Below are positions 1-6,365 of a stretch of 45,552 bases of DNA, piece after piece. The stretch is from a virus. The notes below the pieces were generated by a model that saw nothing but the letters and a program-made list of their open reading frames with translations, was not told the DNA's origin and ran no database searches. The position numbers were made by a program, and so were the translations under genes. Location: positions 1-45,552 of the IMG/VR virus record IMGVR_UViG_3300036792_000543. The stretch is one strand, 5' to 3'. Position 1 is the stretch's first letter. The number at the start of each line of letters is the position of its first letter.

Positions 1-204
1 TTAAATGATCTGATCGAAAAGGCTTTCGGCCTGCTCGCGTGACATGTCGGGGTGCTCAAGCATCATTTCGCCAATAACCCATGACCGGCGCTGCGCATCG
101 TGAAGTGTGCGACGATCTTCTAGGCTCATAGCGTCATACATCGCTCTGGCTCGCTCAAGTAGCGCCAGCAATTCCGGGTCTGTTGTGATGGGCTTGGATA
201 ACAT
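1..204 (-). CDS. small hypothetical protein, last gene of leftward operon in window
   Basis: A 67-residue acidic, helical protein (MLSKPITTDPELL...). The start is set by a GAGGAG Shine-Dalgarno about 9 bases upstream, and the TAA stop is at bases 1-3, so the gene is complete. The motif ALLERARAMYDAMSLED followed by EHPDMSREQAESLF looks like a short helical bundle. I recognise no family. It follows the HTH gene by 14 bases and is probably co-transcribed with it. Confidence 0.7.
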   Translation of the reverse strand: MLSKPITTDPELLALLERARAMYDAMSLEDRRTLHDAQRRSWVIGEMMLEHPDMSREQAESLFDQII

Positions 205-218
205 CGTCAACGGCTCCT

Positions 219-467
219 CTAGCTTGCTTTCTGCATGGGAAGGACAACCTCCATGCCATCGAGATAGGCCTGAAGGTCTGCGCGCGTAATGAGGGTTACG
301 CCCCATTCCCTGCGCGCGCGGATCTGACCGCGCTTGATGCGGCGCCAGATGGTTGGCTCGCTGAGACCGGTGGCAGCAGCAGCTTCCGGGATGCGGTAAG
401 CCAGCTTCCAATCGGGGAGGCTGCCACTTTCCATCGTTTTCGCGGCGGCGTGCGTTTTCGTGCTCAT
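219..467 (-). CDS. helix-turn-helix DNA-binding protein (excisionase/AlpA-like)
   Basis: An 82-residue protein with a single winged-HTH of the MerR/excisionase type at about residues 25-70: YRIPEAAAATGLSEPTIWRR, then KRGQIRARREWGVTLITRADLQAYL. This is the usual layout of Xis/AlpA-type HTH proteins, with recognition helix TIWRRI and a basic wing. The start ATG overlaps the stop of the upstream recombinase by four bases (ATGA), so the two are translationally coupled. A recombination directionality factor or a small transcription factor are both possible; the neighbouring recombinase favours the first. An alternative far-upstream start would only read through the recombinase gene in another frame. 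Confidence 0.78.
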   Translation of the reverse strand: MSTKTHAAAKTMESGSLPDWKLAYRIPEAAAATGLSEPTIWRRIKRGQIRARREWGVTLITRADLQAYLDGMEVVLPMQKAS

Positions 468-1135
468 GACTTCGCCTTCCGCTTCAATTTGTTGGTGCGT
501 GCGTAGACCGTGCCGGTCTTGCAGCCGAACTTCTTTGCGATCACGGCCGCGCCGATGCCCTTCTTGCGCATGGCAAGCATCTTCCTGGCGTCGGCTTTTG
601 AGATGAGTTCTGGGCGACCGAGATACATGCCCTTGCGCCGGCATTCGGCCATGCCGCGTGTGGTGCGTTCTACAATCTGGTCTCGCTCATGCTGCGCCAT
701 CGCACCCGTGATGTTGATCATCAGCCGGCCGGCAGCGGTCGTGTTGTCGAGATGCGGTTCGGTCAGGCTGCGCCATGTAACGCCCTCTGTGTTCAGCTCG
801 CGAAGGATGCCGAGGATCTGGGAGACGTCACGGCCCATGCGGGACAGAGAGTGGAATAGAATGGTGTCGCCGCGTTCGGCGAACTTCATCATCAGCTTGA
901 ACTGAGGGCGCTTAGCATTCAGTGCGGAAATCTTCTCGACATATATCTTCTGGCAACCCGCTGCCTTCAAAGCCGTGATCTGAACATCCAAGTTCTGGTC
1001 TTCTGTCGAAACACGCGCATAGCCGATGACAATGGCCGTGGACGGCACCAAGGATAAAAACGGGCCTTTCTTTGGCAGAGAATTTGCGCGCTGTTCGCGC
1101 GTGGCAGTAATCTGCTTTTTGCGAAGAGCGCTCAT
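464..1135 (-). CDS. serine recombinase (resolvase/invertase family)
   Basis: A 223-residue small serine recombinase. After a basic N-terminal extension of about 35 residues comes the catalytic block GYARVSTEDQNLDVQ with the nucleophile at Ser43, then SLSRMGRD, LTEPHLDNTTAAGRL, MAQHERDQIVERTTRG and KGMYLGRP, all standard landmarks of the resolvase domain. The C-terminus (KKGIGAAVIAKKFGCKTGTVY) is the HTH_7 DNA-binding domain. Length fits Tn3 resolvase/Hin-like enzymes and not large serine integrases. It is coupled on both sides by ATGA overlaps. It may resolve dimers, invert a segment or act in integration; no target site was identified. Confidence 0.92.
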   Translation of the reverse strand: MSALRKKQITATREQRANSLPKKGPFLSLVPSTAIVIGYARVSTEDQNLDVQITALKAAGCQKIYVEKISALNAKRPQFKLMMKFAERGDTILFHSLSRMGRDVSQILGILRELNTEGVTWRSLTEPHLDNTTAAGRLMINITGAMAQHERDQIVERTTRGMAECRRKGMYLGRPELISKADARKMLAMRKKGIGAAVIAKKFGCKTGTVYARTNKLKRKAKS

Positions 1136-1665
1136 GCCGTCACCAGATAGTGACGACGCAGGGTGCTTTCGCTGATCTTGCCGTCCAGAATGCGGACGGC
1201 GGTCGGCCAGGTCACGTCGGGATCATTGACGATTTGGCGGATCAGCCAGGTGGCGTCGATGCCGGCTCGGTTCATCGCCGCGAGCTGGGCTTTGGCCAAG
1301 GCACCCAGGCGCCCGCGGCGCTGCGCCTTGCGCCGGTCAGGGAAGCGTTTCCCGTCAATGCGCCTGTGCGCCCGCGCGAGCATTTCTGCCAGGGTTTCGT
1401 CCTGGGGGTTGATGACGTCCACCACCCCGATTTTCGCCCGTTCCAGCCGGGCCATTGTTTCGGTGATGGCCTTCTTGGAATCGCCAAAGACGGTCAGGTC
1501 TGGAGCGACAAGCAGCTTGCCCTGGCGACCACGAAAGCTGTCTAGGCAGCGTTCCAAATCCTCGGCCCCGCGGCCGTCCACATAGATCAGTTTGTCAGGG
1601 AGACCATAGGCCCGGAAGGCGGCGATATGTTCCTTGTCCTGGCAGTATGCCCGCTCGATCGTCAT
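1132..1665 (-). CDS. degenerate serine-recombinase-like protein lacking catalytic serine
   Basis: 177 residues; ATG at 1665 overlaps the upstream stop (ATGA). The first 100 residues follow the resolvase fold outline (AFRAYGLPDKLIYVDGRGAED..., then LLVAPDLTVFGDSKKAI, then RLERAKIGVVDVINP), which lines up with the usual ALKAAG-..., LVVWKLDRLGRS and GI..RSL blocks. The N-terminal YARVS block is replaced by IERAYCQDKEHI, so the nucleophile is absent. The C-terminal part is basic (KRFPDRRKAQRRGRLGALAKAQ) and ends in a probable HTH (WPTAVRILDGKISESTLRRH). Inferred to be a non-catalytic DNA-binding paralogue or partner of the recombinase next to it. The fold assignment is mine by eye. Confidence 0.72.
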   Translation of the reverse strand: MTIERAYCQDKEHIAAFRAYGLPDKLIYVDGRGAEDLERCLDSFRGRQGKLLVAPDLTVFGDSKKAITETMARLERAKIGVVDVINPQDETLAEMLARAHRRIDGKRFPDRRKAQRRGRLGALAKAQLAAMNRAGIDATWLIRQIVNDPDVTWPTAVRILDGKISESTLRRHYLVTA

Positions 1666-2663
1666 GTCGCACCCTGGAAGCCATTGTGCTCTGCGCCGTC
1701 GAGTAAGCGACCGGTCCGGCCTTTGCCGTAGCGCCATAGATTGACGGCGCCTTCTCCGAAGTTCGAAGCCGACTTATCGCGGGAAAAATCCTTTCCCCCG
1801 ATCAGAACCCGGCTGTTCGGAGTCGCTACAGCGTGGCCTTTGTGATCAAACCCTGTGAATGGCACTTGATCTGCTGGCGCCCATTCACCCCACTGCTTGA
1901 AATGGAATGGGATTTCTGCCGCCGCACACTGGTCGCGGAGGGCGCGCGCCCAATTCGGGTGCATCGGGCGGGCACCTGGGCCGCTTTCGCCACCGCATAT
2001 CACCCAGTCAAGCTTCGGCAACCGCTCGACCATGCCGCCGTTATCGTAGCGCGCGCCGATCAGCGCATTGTAGCCGTCGCGTCGCCGTGACGGGCTGGCC
2101 GGCCATCCCAGATAGCCCAGGTGCATGTGGCCTAGCATCGGCTCTACCGAAAGCCCGCGGCTTAGCGCGGGCGTCAGGAGCAGCTTGATCACATCGCGGT
2201 CAGCCTCGGGCTGGTTGGCGACCGTGATGATCAGCGTCACGTTCGGATAGCCATTGCCCCAATCGGCAGGCAGCATCTTCGCGGCGTTGCCGATGCGCTT
2301 GGTGACGATAAGCCATTGCAGGTTCGGTGTTTCGCGGACGAGCGCCCAGAAATCGTCGCGCCAGGCTGGATCGATCTCATTGTCGAAGATATCGGCCAGC
2401 GATGCCGCGAAGACCCGCGGCTTGCGGCCGGGCCATTGCGAACCGATCAGCTGGGCCGGCGTCTTGTTCCACTGGCGGGCCTTCTTCCAGTTCGACACGC
2501 TGGTGCGGTGGCGCGGTTTGCCGGCGCCCCACAGGTCTTTGCCCATGCGGCCCGTGACAAGCTTTTCGGCATAGCAGTTGTCGCAAGCCGGGCTGACCTT
2601 CGTGCAGCCCATCCAGGGATTGAAGGTGGCGTCGCACCAGGATATGCCGGTCTTCTCGGCCAT
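1662..2663 (-). CDS. phage Gp37/Gp68 family protein (DUF5131)
   Basis: 333 residues opening with KTGISWCDATFNPWMGCTKV, the signature start of DUF5131. It carries a C-x6-C-x2-C cluster (Cys20, Cys27, Cys30) reminiscent of iron-sulfur or radical-SAM-like proteins. Later blocks LQWLIVTKRI, GLSVEPMLG, LDWVICGGESGPGARPMHP and IPFHFKQWGEW are also typical. The molecular function of the family is not established. TGATG overlap with the upstream gene and ATGA overlap with the downstream gene place it firmly in the leftward operon. Members are often found beside a three-Cys-motif partner protein; none is visible here. Confidence 0.9.
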   Translation of the reverse strand: MAEKTGISWCDATFNPWMGCTKVSPACDNCYAEKLVTGRMGKDLWGAGKPRHRTSVSNWKKARQWNKTPAQLIGSQWPGRKPRVFAASLADIFDNEIDPAWRDDFWALVRETPNLQWLIVTKRIGNAAKMLPADWGNGYPNVTLIITVANQPEADRDVIKLLLTPALSRGLSVEPMLGHMHLGYLGWPASPSRRRDGYNALIGARYDNGGMVERLPKLDWVICGGESGPGARPMHPNWARALRDQCAAAEIPFHFKQWGEWAPADQVPFTGFDHKGHAVATPNSRVLIGGKDFSRDKSASNFGEGAVNLWRYGKGRTGRLLDGAEHNGFQGAT

Positions 2664-2920
2664 CAGGCCTGCTCCGTCGCCATGGCGGTCTTGACAGCGG
2701 CGAGGGCGTGCTGAAATAGCGGCATCACCCGTTCCGTCGGCAAGTTGGCCTGCTGGAAATGCTCCAGCGCGATGTGCTCGCCCTTCTCGATGCGATCACG
2801 GATGACGCGCATCATGTTGGCCATCAGTGCTTCGCTGGTCATGGTTTCGCGCTCGCGGGCGCGCTTTTGGGCGCGGTGAGCGCTGCGGACGGCGTCCATG
2901 GGATCTCGGCGATAGGCCAT
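2663..2920 (-). CDS. hypothetical protein, basic and helical
   Basis: 85 residues starting MAYRRDPMDAVR. The basic first third (RSAHRAQKRARERE) is followed by a helical segment (MANMMRVIRDRIEKGEHIALEHFQQANLP). No recognised domain. The stop overlaps the start of the DUF5131 gene by one base (TGATG), so translation of the two is probably coupled. A longer start at 2974 is possible but would run into the preceding membrane-protein gene. Confidence 0.65.
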   Translation of the reverse strand: MAYRRDPMDAVRSAHRAQKRARERETMTSEALMANMMRVIRDRIEKGEHIALEHFQQANLPTERVMPLFQHALAAVKTAMATEQA

Positions 2921-2939
2921 TGTTCCTGATACTCCAGCG

Positions 2940-3260
2940 TTACAGACCGAGTTTTGAAAAGCACGCTTGGACATCGGGGCCGAGATCCGGACCGGTATAG
3001 TCCTGCTTCCGGCGCAAAATGGTGTCTCGGATTATTGCCTTGGCGCCGCCGTCAGTCGCCTGGACGTATTGCAGGCACAGGTTTTCAAAGTCCCGCTGCG
3101 ATCCTTGCTGATAGGCAAGCGACTGCCCGTATGTCAGCCGCCGCGTTTCCTCTGCATATGGCGCGGCGTGGCGGTTGAAGAAGAGGCCCCAGATTGCCAG
3201 CCCGGTTCCGAGAACGAAAAATAAGATCAGGGCCAGAAAGCCCGCGCCAATGTCGCGCAT
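2940..3260 (-). CDS. small single-pass inner-membrane protein
   Basis: 106 residues. Residues 5-24 (GAGFLALILFFVLGTGLAIW) form one clear transmembrane helix. A hydrophilic domain follows with two cysteines (NLCLQYVQAT and DVQACFSKLGL), which would be periplasmic if the N-terminus is cytoplasmic. The ATG overlaps the TAA of the upstream lipoprotein gene by one base (TAATG), so the pair is coupled. No family recognised. Its position beside a lipoprotein in an early operon suggests an envelope role, for instance superinfection exclusion; that is inference. Confidence 0.72.
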   Translation of the reverse strand: MRDIGAGFLALILFFVLGTGLAIWGLFFNRHAAPYAEETRRLTYGQSLAYQQGSQRDFENLCLQYVQATDGGAKAIIRDTILRRKQDYTGPDLGPDVQACFSKLGL

Positions 3261-3802
3261 TATTTTGTCTCCTTGTCGGTGTCGCAGTCCTGCGCGACCA
3301 CATGACCATGAAGGCGAAACGGGGAAATGGTGACTCGCGGCTCGATATAGACCGGCTCCACTTGGTTGGTATCCGGGTCCAACATTTGGACCCATGTCCC
3401 TTCGGCCCCAGATGGCATGTACAACCCGTTCGGCTCGGCCTGGGTCATCAGCATGTCGCCGTTGTATTGGCCAAGGTCCGCGCGCACCTTCTGCTGCGGG
3501 TTTGAAAATTGGACCGCGTAGGGAATGCCATACCCGACCGCACGTCCGATGCAGATTAGGCGCCCGTCGATCCCCTGCATATAGGCCCAGGTCGGCACCA
3601 TCTTGTCGCGCAGCTCATAAAGATCTTTGACTTGACGCTTCTCTGCCCAGTTGGTGATGGCCGGGAATCCGACCTCACGATCAGCTTGCGCAGTTGTTTG
3701 CGTCTGCACCTGCTGCATATGCTGATCGGCGGTGGGCGTGGATGGACCAGGATCGCAGCCGGCAAGTAGAGCGGCGATGCTGAGTGTTATAATCTTTCTC
3801 AC
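3260..3802 (-). CDS. predicted lipoprotein (lipobox LAGC)
   Basis: 180 residues with a GTG start. The signal peptide RKIITLSIAALLAGCD ends in the lipobox LLAGC, so Cys15 should be lipidated after signal peptidase II cleavage. The mature part has a Gln/Thr-rich linker (residues 25-40) and then a compact domain with VPTWAYMQGIDGRLICIGRA and WVQMLDPDTNQVEPV. No family recognised. It is translationally coupled to the following single-pass membrane protein. Exported lipoproteins in prophage early regions are often exclusion factors, but no specific evidence for that is visible. Confidence 0.78.
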   Translation of the reverse strand: MRKIITLSIAALLAGCDPGPSTPTADQHMQQVQTQTTAQADREVGFPAITNWAEKRQVKDLYELRDKMVPTWAYMQGIDGRLICIGRAVGYGIPYAVQFSNPQQKVRADLGQYNGDMLMTQAEPNGLYMPSGAEGTWVQMLDPDTNQVEPVYIEPRVTISPFRLHGHVVAQDCDTDKETK

Positions 3803-3833
3803 GTTGTTCTCCTTGTTATAATTTCGGTCACGC

Positions 3834-4340
3834 TCAGGCGCGCCTCTTCTTGTTCATCGGCCGCGACCCGCGCCGCGCAAACCCGCGCTGCAGCGTTGGA
3901 AACTTCCGGGACGGAATCGATCTGGTAGGGAAGCCGGTGCCGGCCTTGGAGGGGGATAGGCCGGCACCGTGCTTCATTTGCCGTTCTTCAGCCGAACGCA
4001 ACACTGGCTTCTCGACGACAAATTTCTGTGTTCTTTTCGGCCGTATCTTGGCCGCTTTATGCTTTGAGCTTCCAGCGCTCGTGGCGCCGTTGCCGTTTGT
4101 CACGGTGTGATGGCAGGGCGCGGCAGCGTGGCTGAACCGGCAGTTGTCCGGCACGTCTGGGCCGCCCAGGATCACTTCGTGAATATGCTCTTTCTGGATG
4201 TTCTTCGATTTGACGTCATCGAGCGTGAACGGAATTTTGCAGCGATAGCAGGGAATGACGACATCCTGTCGGATCAGGGTCTCGATAACCTGGATCTCGC
4301 GGAATGGGCGCGTGAGGCGTTTGCGTGGCTTGTCGCTCAT
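3834..4340 (-). CDS. HNH-type endonuclease-like protein
   Basis: 168 residues. The core at about residues 31-82 has a CYRC zinc pair (Cys31, Cys34), then KEHIHEVILGG, DNCRFSHAAAPCHH and TVTNG. This matches the phage HNH layout in which H..H, N and a terminal CH..K/T-type motif form the beta-beta-alpha metal site. The C-terminal half is basic (KHKAAKIRPKRTQKF and the terminal KKRR). The start is followed by a coupled downstream gene (ATGA at 4337-4340). It could be a small DNA nuclease or nickase; which metal ligands are used is uncertain. Confidence 0.75.
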   Translation of the reverse strand: MSDKPRKRLTRPFREIQVIETLIRQDVVIPCYRCKIPFTLDDVKSKNIQKEHIHEVILGGPDVPDNCRFSHAAAPCHHTVTNGNGATSAGSSKHKAAKIRPKRTQKFVVEKPVLRSAEERQMKHGAGLSPSKAGTGFPTRSIPSRKFPTLQRGFARRGSRPMNKKRRA

Positions 4341-4654
4341 GCAGCGGCCCTCACTCGGGAGCTCAGTGCTTCAACCAAGGCAGCGGTAATAGGCTCCGGC
4401 TGCGCTTCTTCCGCTGTCCACCAGATAGATTTCGGATCGTCCGGCTTCATGAGCAAATAGCTCATGTCGGAATTGATGATCAGGGTGACGCCGCAGTGAG
4501 AGCCGGCGATGAAGTAGTCTATTTTCCCGCTGACATAGCCGTCGCCTTCGCATGTCTCGACTTTTGACCTGATGTGCGAAAGCCCCGGCTTGTTCAGCGC
4601 GGCCAAGATTTCCGCGTCAATAATTTCCGGGATGGGAATGTTGCGCAGGTCCAT
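4337..4654 (-). CDS. hypothetical protein
   Basis: 105 residues starting MDLRNIPIPEIIDAEIL. The sequence mixes helix and strand (GYVSGKIDYFIAGSHCGVTLIINSD; SYLLMKPDDPKSIWW). No family recognised. ATG overlaps the preceding stop by one base (TGATG) and the stop overlaps the HNH gene start by four bases, so it sits in an unbroken translational chain. A longer start upstream would overlap the membrane-protein gene in a different frame and is unlikely. Confidence 0.68.
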   Translation of the reverse strand: MDLRNIPIPEIIDAEILAALNKPGLSHIRSKVETCEGDGYVSGKIDYFIAGSHCGVTLIINSDMSYLLMKPDDPKSIWWTAEEAQPEPITAALVEALSSRVRAAA

Positions 4655-4869
4655 CAACGCACCATCACAATATGGCTTCCGGCGACCAGGCCCACATGGA
4701 TACTGCGTAGCCACGCCGCGGCGTCGGCCGCGTGCTGGGCCAGGACGAAGGCGCCGATCATAAAAATGACCAAGCCGACGGCATCGGCAGATTGCTTGAT
4801 CCAAGCCCAGCCATCTTCGCCGATCAGGCGGCGACGGGGCATGGAGCGGTGCTGGCCGAGGCGGATCAT
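4654..4869 (-). CDS. small membrane protein (71 aa)
   Basis: Starts MIRLGQHRSMPRRRL. A basic N-terminus is followed by one strong transmembrane segment, AVGLVIFMIGAFVLAQHAA (about residues 30-49), and perhaps a weaker second one near WLRSIHVGLVAGSHIVMV. Its start overlaps the preceding stop by four bases (ATGA). No family recognised. It is one of several very small membrane proteins in this operon. Confidence 0.65.
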   Translation of the reverse strand: MIRLGQHRSMPRRRLIGEDGWAWIKQSADAVGLVIFMIGAFVLAQHAADAAAWLRSIHVGLVAGSHIVMVR

Positions 4870-5189
4870 ATGCGCCCCCGCAAATATGCAACCGTCACCA
4901 GAACCATCAATTCCGGCGTCGGGCCTGCGATGTAGACGAGCATCCGGCCACCAATCAGATTTCCATTATCCAGCGTTTCTTCGCAAAGAACGGCGCCGTC
5001 GCGATTGACTTGGACGCTCAACGCGGTGCGGGCACCGGCCAGCACCAACTCAAGAACGTCAAACTCGTTTTCGTTTGTCGCGCGAGATGCCAGCCTTGCG
5101 CGATAGGCTAAACCGCCTTTGGCTAAACCATCGTTCAGGTGGGGAAGAAGCTCGCGGGCTTGCATCGGCTGGCTAGACAAAAGATTCAT
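4866..5189 (-). CDS. hypothetical protein
   Basis: 107 residues from ATG at 5189 (MNLLSSQPMQARELLPHL). Alternating strand/helix pattern (EFDVLELVLAGARTALSVQV; GAVLCEETLDNGNLIGGRM; LMVLVTVAYLRGRI). No recognised domain. The chosen start overlaps the stop of a 35-codon gene by four bases (ATGA), while upstream in-frame starts would overrun that gene. Confidence 0.66.
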   Translation of the reverse strand: MNLLSSQPMQARELLPHLNDGLAKGGLAYRARLASRATNENEFDVLELVLAGARTALSVQVNRDGAVLCEETLDNGNLIGGRMLVYIAGPTPELMVLVTVAYLRGRI

Positions 5190-5293
5190 AGCAACACCTG
5201 CACCAGGCAGCCGATAAACGCCCATGGCGCCAAAATTCCGATCAGGAGCTGGAGCGCCCATGTATCGCTCTGGTGCAGCTGGATCGCACTCAT
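5186..5293 (-). CDS. very small membrane protein (35 aa)
   Basis: Reads MSAIQLHQSDTWALQLLIGI and then LAPWAFIGCLVQVLL before TGA. The last 22 residues form one hydrophobic helix long enough to cross the membrane. It is too short for most automatic callers, but both ends fit the operon exactly: its ATG overlaps the upstream stop (ATGA at 5290-5293) and its stop overlaps the next start (ATGA at 5186-5189). That double coupling is the main reason to believe it. No family known to me. Confidence 0.6.
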   Translation of the reverse strand: MSAIQLHQSDTWALQLLIGILAPWAFIGCLVQVLL

Positions 5294-5499
5294 AGCCGCA
5301 CCGCTGCGTCGCTGGCGGCGGCGATGCAGATAAGAGCGACAAGGTCGGCGACAGAGATAGTAGTGGTTTTCTGCCCCAGCGCCTTCATGGCCTCGGCCCG
5401 GTTCAACAGGCGCGCATACCGAGCTTCCTGCTCAGTTCGGGTATCCTGTGCGGCAAGGTTGAGGCAGGGAGTTCCGGCAGTAGCGGGTCGGGCCGGCAT
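5290..5499 (-). CDS. hypothetical protein
   Basis: 69 residues from ATG at 5499 (MPARPATAGTPCLNLAAQDT); a GTG one codon earlier is possible. A helical middle (RTEQEARYARLLNRAEAMKAL) is followed by a hydrophobic tail (SVADLVALICIAAASDAAVRL) that could insert in the membrane. Start overlaps the preceding stop by one base (TGATG), stop overlaps the next start by four. No family recognised. Confidence 0.6.
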   Translation of the reverse strand: MPARPATAGTPCLNLAAQDTRTEQEARYARLLNRAEAMKALGQKTTTISVADLVALICIAAASDAAVRL

Positions 5500-5801
5500 C
5501 ACGCTGCCCTCTTTTCAGGAGCGTGCTTGGACTTCTGGCGCGCGCGCCGTGCCTGAACCTTCGCAAGCGATCTCTCCCGCTTCGCCTCCGCGCGCGCTTG
5601 GGCGCGGATCACCTGGCGGCTGGGTGAGGCATCGGGCGTGTTGGTATAGAGCGCGGCACGCGCCTTTGATTCTGCAGCTCCTCGCGCCAGCCGGCGCTTT
5701 GTTCCAGCCTGGGGCGCCCGTGACGAGCGATAACCCCAATCCAAAAACGAAAGGATGAGGTGCCCAGCACCTGTTCCTGAAATAAAATCTCCCATGTCCA
5801 T
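5499..5801 (-). CDS. first gene of pL operon, basic protein
   Basis: 100 residues. The hydrophobic N-terminal stretch ISGTGAGHLILSFLDWGY is followed by a very Arg/Lys/Ala-rich tail (QARAEAKRERSLAKVQARRA) likely to be an extended charged helix. SD GGAGGG sits 3 bases before the ATG at 5801 and 9 bases before a second ATG at 5795, so the shorter 98-residue form may be the real product. It is the promoter-proximal gene of the leftward operon, and its SD lies inside a strong hairpin (5805-5830). Function unknown. Confidence 0.65.
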   Translation of the reverse strand: MDMGDFISGTGAGHLILSFLDWGYRSSRAPQAGTKRRLARGAAESKARAALYTNTPDASPSRQVIRAQARAEAKRERSLAKVQARRARQKSKHAPEKRAA

Positions 5802-5804
5802 TTT

Positions 5805-5830
5805 CCCTCCAGCTGCGAAGCAGTGGAGGG
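5805..5830 (-). promoter_or_regulatory. 5'UTR hairpin covering the Shine-Dalgarno of the pL operon
   Basis: On the leftward transcript CCCTCCACTGC (5830-5820) can pair with GCAGCTGGAGGG (5816-5805), leaving a TTC triloop and one bulged C. The right arm contains the GGAGGG Shine-Dalgarno of the first gene. The predicted transcription start (7-8 bases after the -10 at 5837-5832) puts this helix at the extreme 5' end of the mRNA. Seen directly as an inverted repeat; the regulatory role is inferred. Confidence 0.6.
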
Positions 5831-5831
5831 A

Positions 5832-5871
5832 TAGTTAGCGCGATACGCGATATTGTCAAGCGTGATACGCG
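5832..5871 (-). promoter_or_regulatory. pL-like promoter with two repressor operators
   Basis: On the minus strand -35 TTGACA (5859-5854) and TAACTA (5837-5832) are separated by 16 bases. Two 11-bp quasi-palindromes lie here: CGCGATACGCG at 5839-5849, between -35 and -10, and CGTGATACGCG at 5861-5871, just upstream of -35. They are exactly 22 bp apart, two helical turns, as expected for cooperative repressor dimers. The same arrangement recurs at 7056-7088 in front of the cro-like gene. Confidence 0.72.
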
Positions 5872-5880
5872 CTTAATCGT

Positions 5881-6363
5881 TCAGGGCTGTCCAGGGCCCG
5901 GAAACAGTTGGTTTTGCCGGATCATAAAAGCGGGGTTCGGAGCATCCGCATTGGCCGGGTTGATGATCTGCGCCTGGGCCAAGCCAAAGGTCCCGGCAGG
6001 CACTGTCAATTGGGAAAGTGCAAGGATGCGCACGCTCACGCTCGCGTCGATCGGCGAACAGTTACCTTCGCGAGCGATCTGCGAAACGGAATCATCAGAT
6101 AGCGTTCCAGGATGATCAGTCGCATCCTGCAGCTCCGCAGTAATTTTCGGGTCATCGCACGTCCAGGCGCCTTGGCGAGCGTGGAATACTTTGCCGACAT
6201 CAGCATCGGAAAACTTATAGTTTGAATTGGGTGCAGAATTCTGGGGCTGCCGCGCGCCCGGCATATTTTCGTCAGCGGGTTTTGCCGACCATTCATAGGC
6301 CGAATAGACCGCTAGCGCCCCGGTCGCGAAGGCAATGACGGCTATCCCGCTCAGCCAGCGCAT
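5881..6363 (-). CDS. membrane-anchored protein co-transcribed with the repressor
   Basis: 160 residues from ATG at 6363. Residues 4-24 (LSGIAVIAFATGALAVYSAYE) are an N-terminal anchor or signal. The rest is hydrophilic, with two cysteines (GAWTCDDPKIT and AREGNCSPIDAS) that could form a periplasmic disulfide. It starts two bases after the repressor stop, so it should be made in the lysogen from the same mRNA. That is the place where exclusion or lysogenic-conversion genes (such as lambda rex) sit. No family recognised. Confidence 0.75.
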   Translation of the reverse strand: MRWLSGIAVIAFATGALAVYSAYEWSAKPADENMPGARQPQNSAPNSNYKFSDADVGKVFHARQGAWTCDDPKITAELQDATDHPGTLSDDSVSQIAREGNCSPIDASVSVRILALSQLTVPAGTFGLAQAQIINPANADAPNPAFMIRQNQLFPGPGQP

Positions 6364-6365
6364 TG

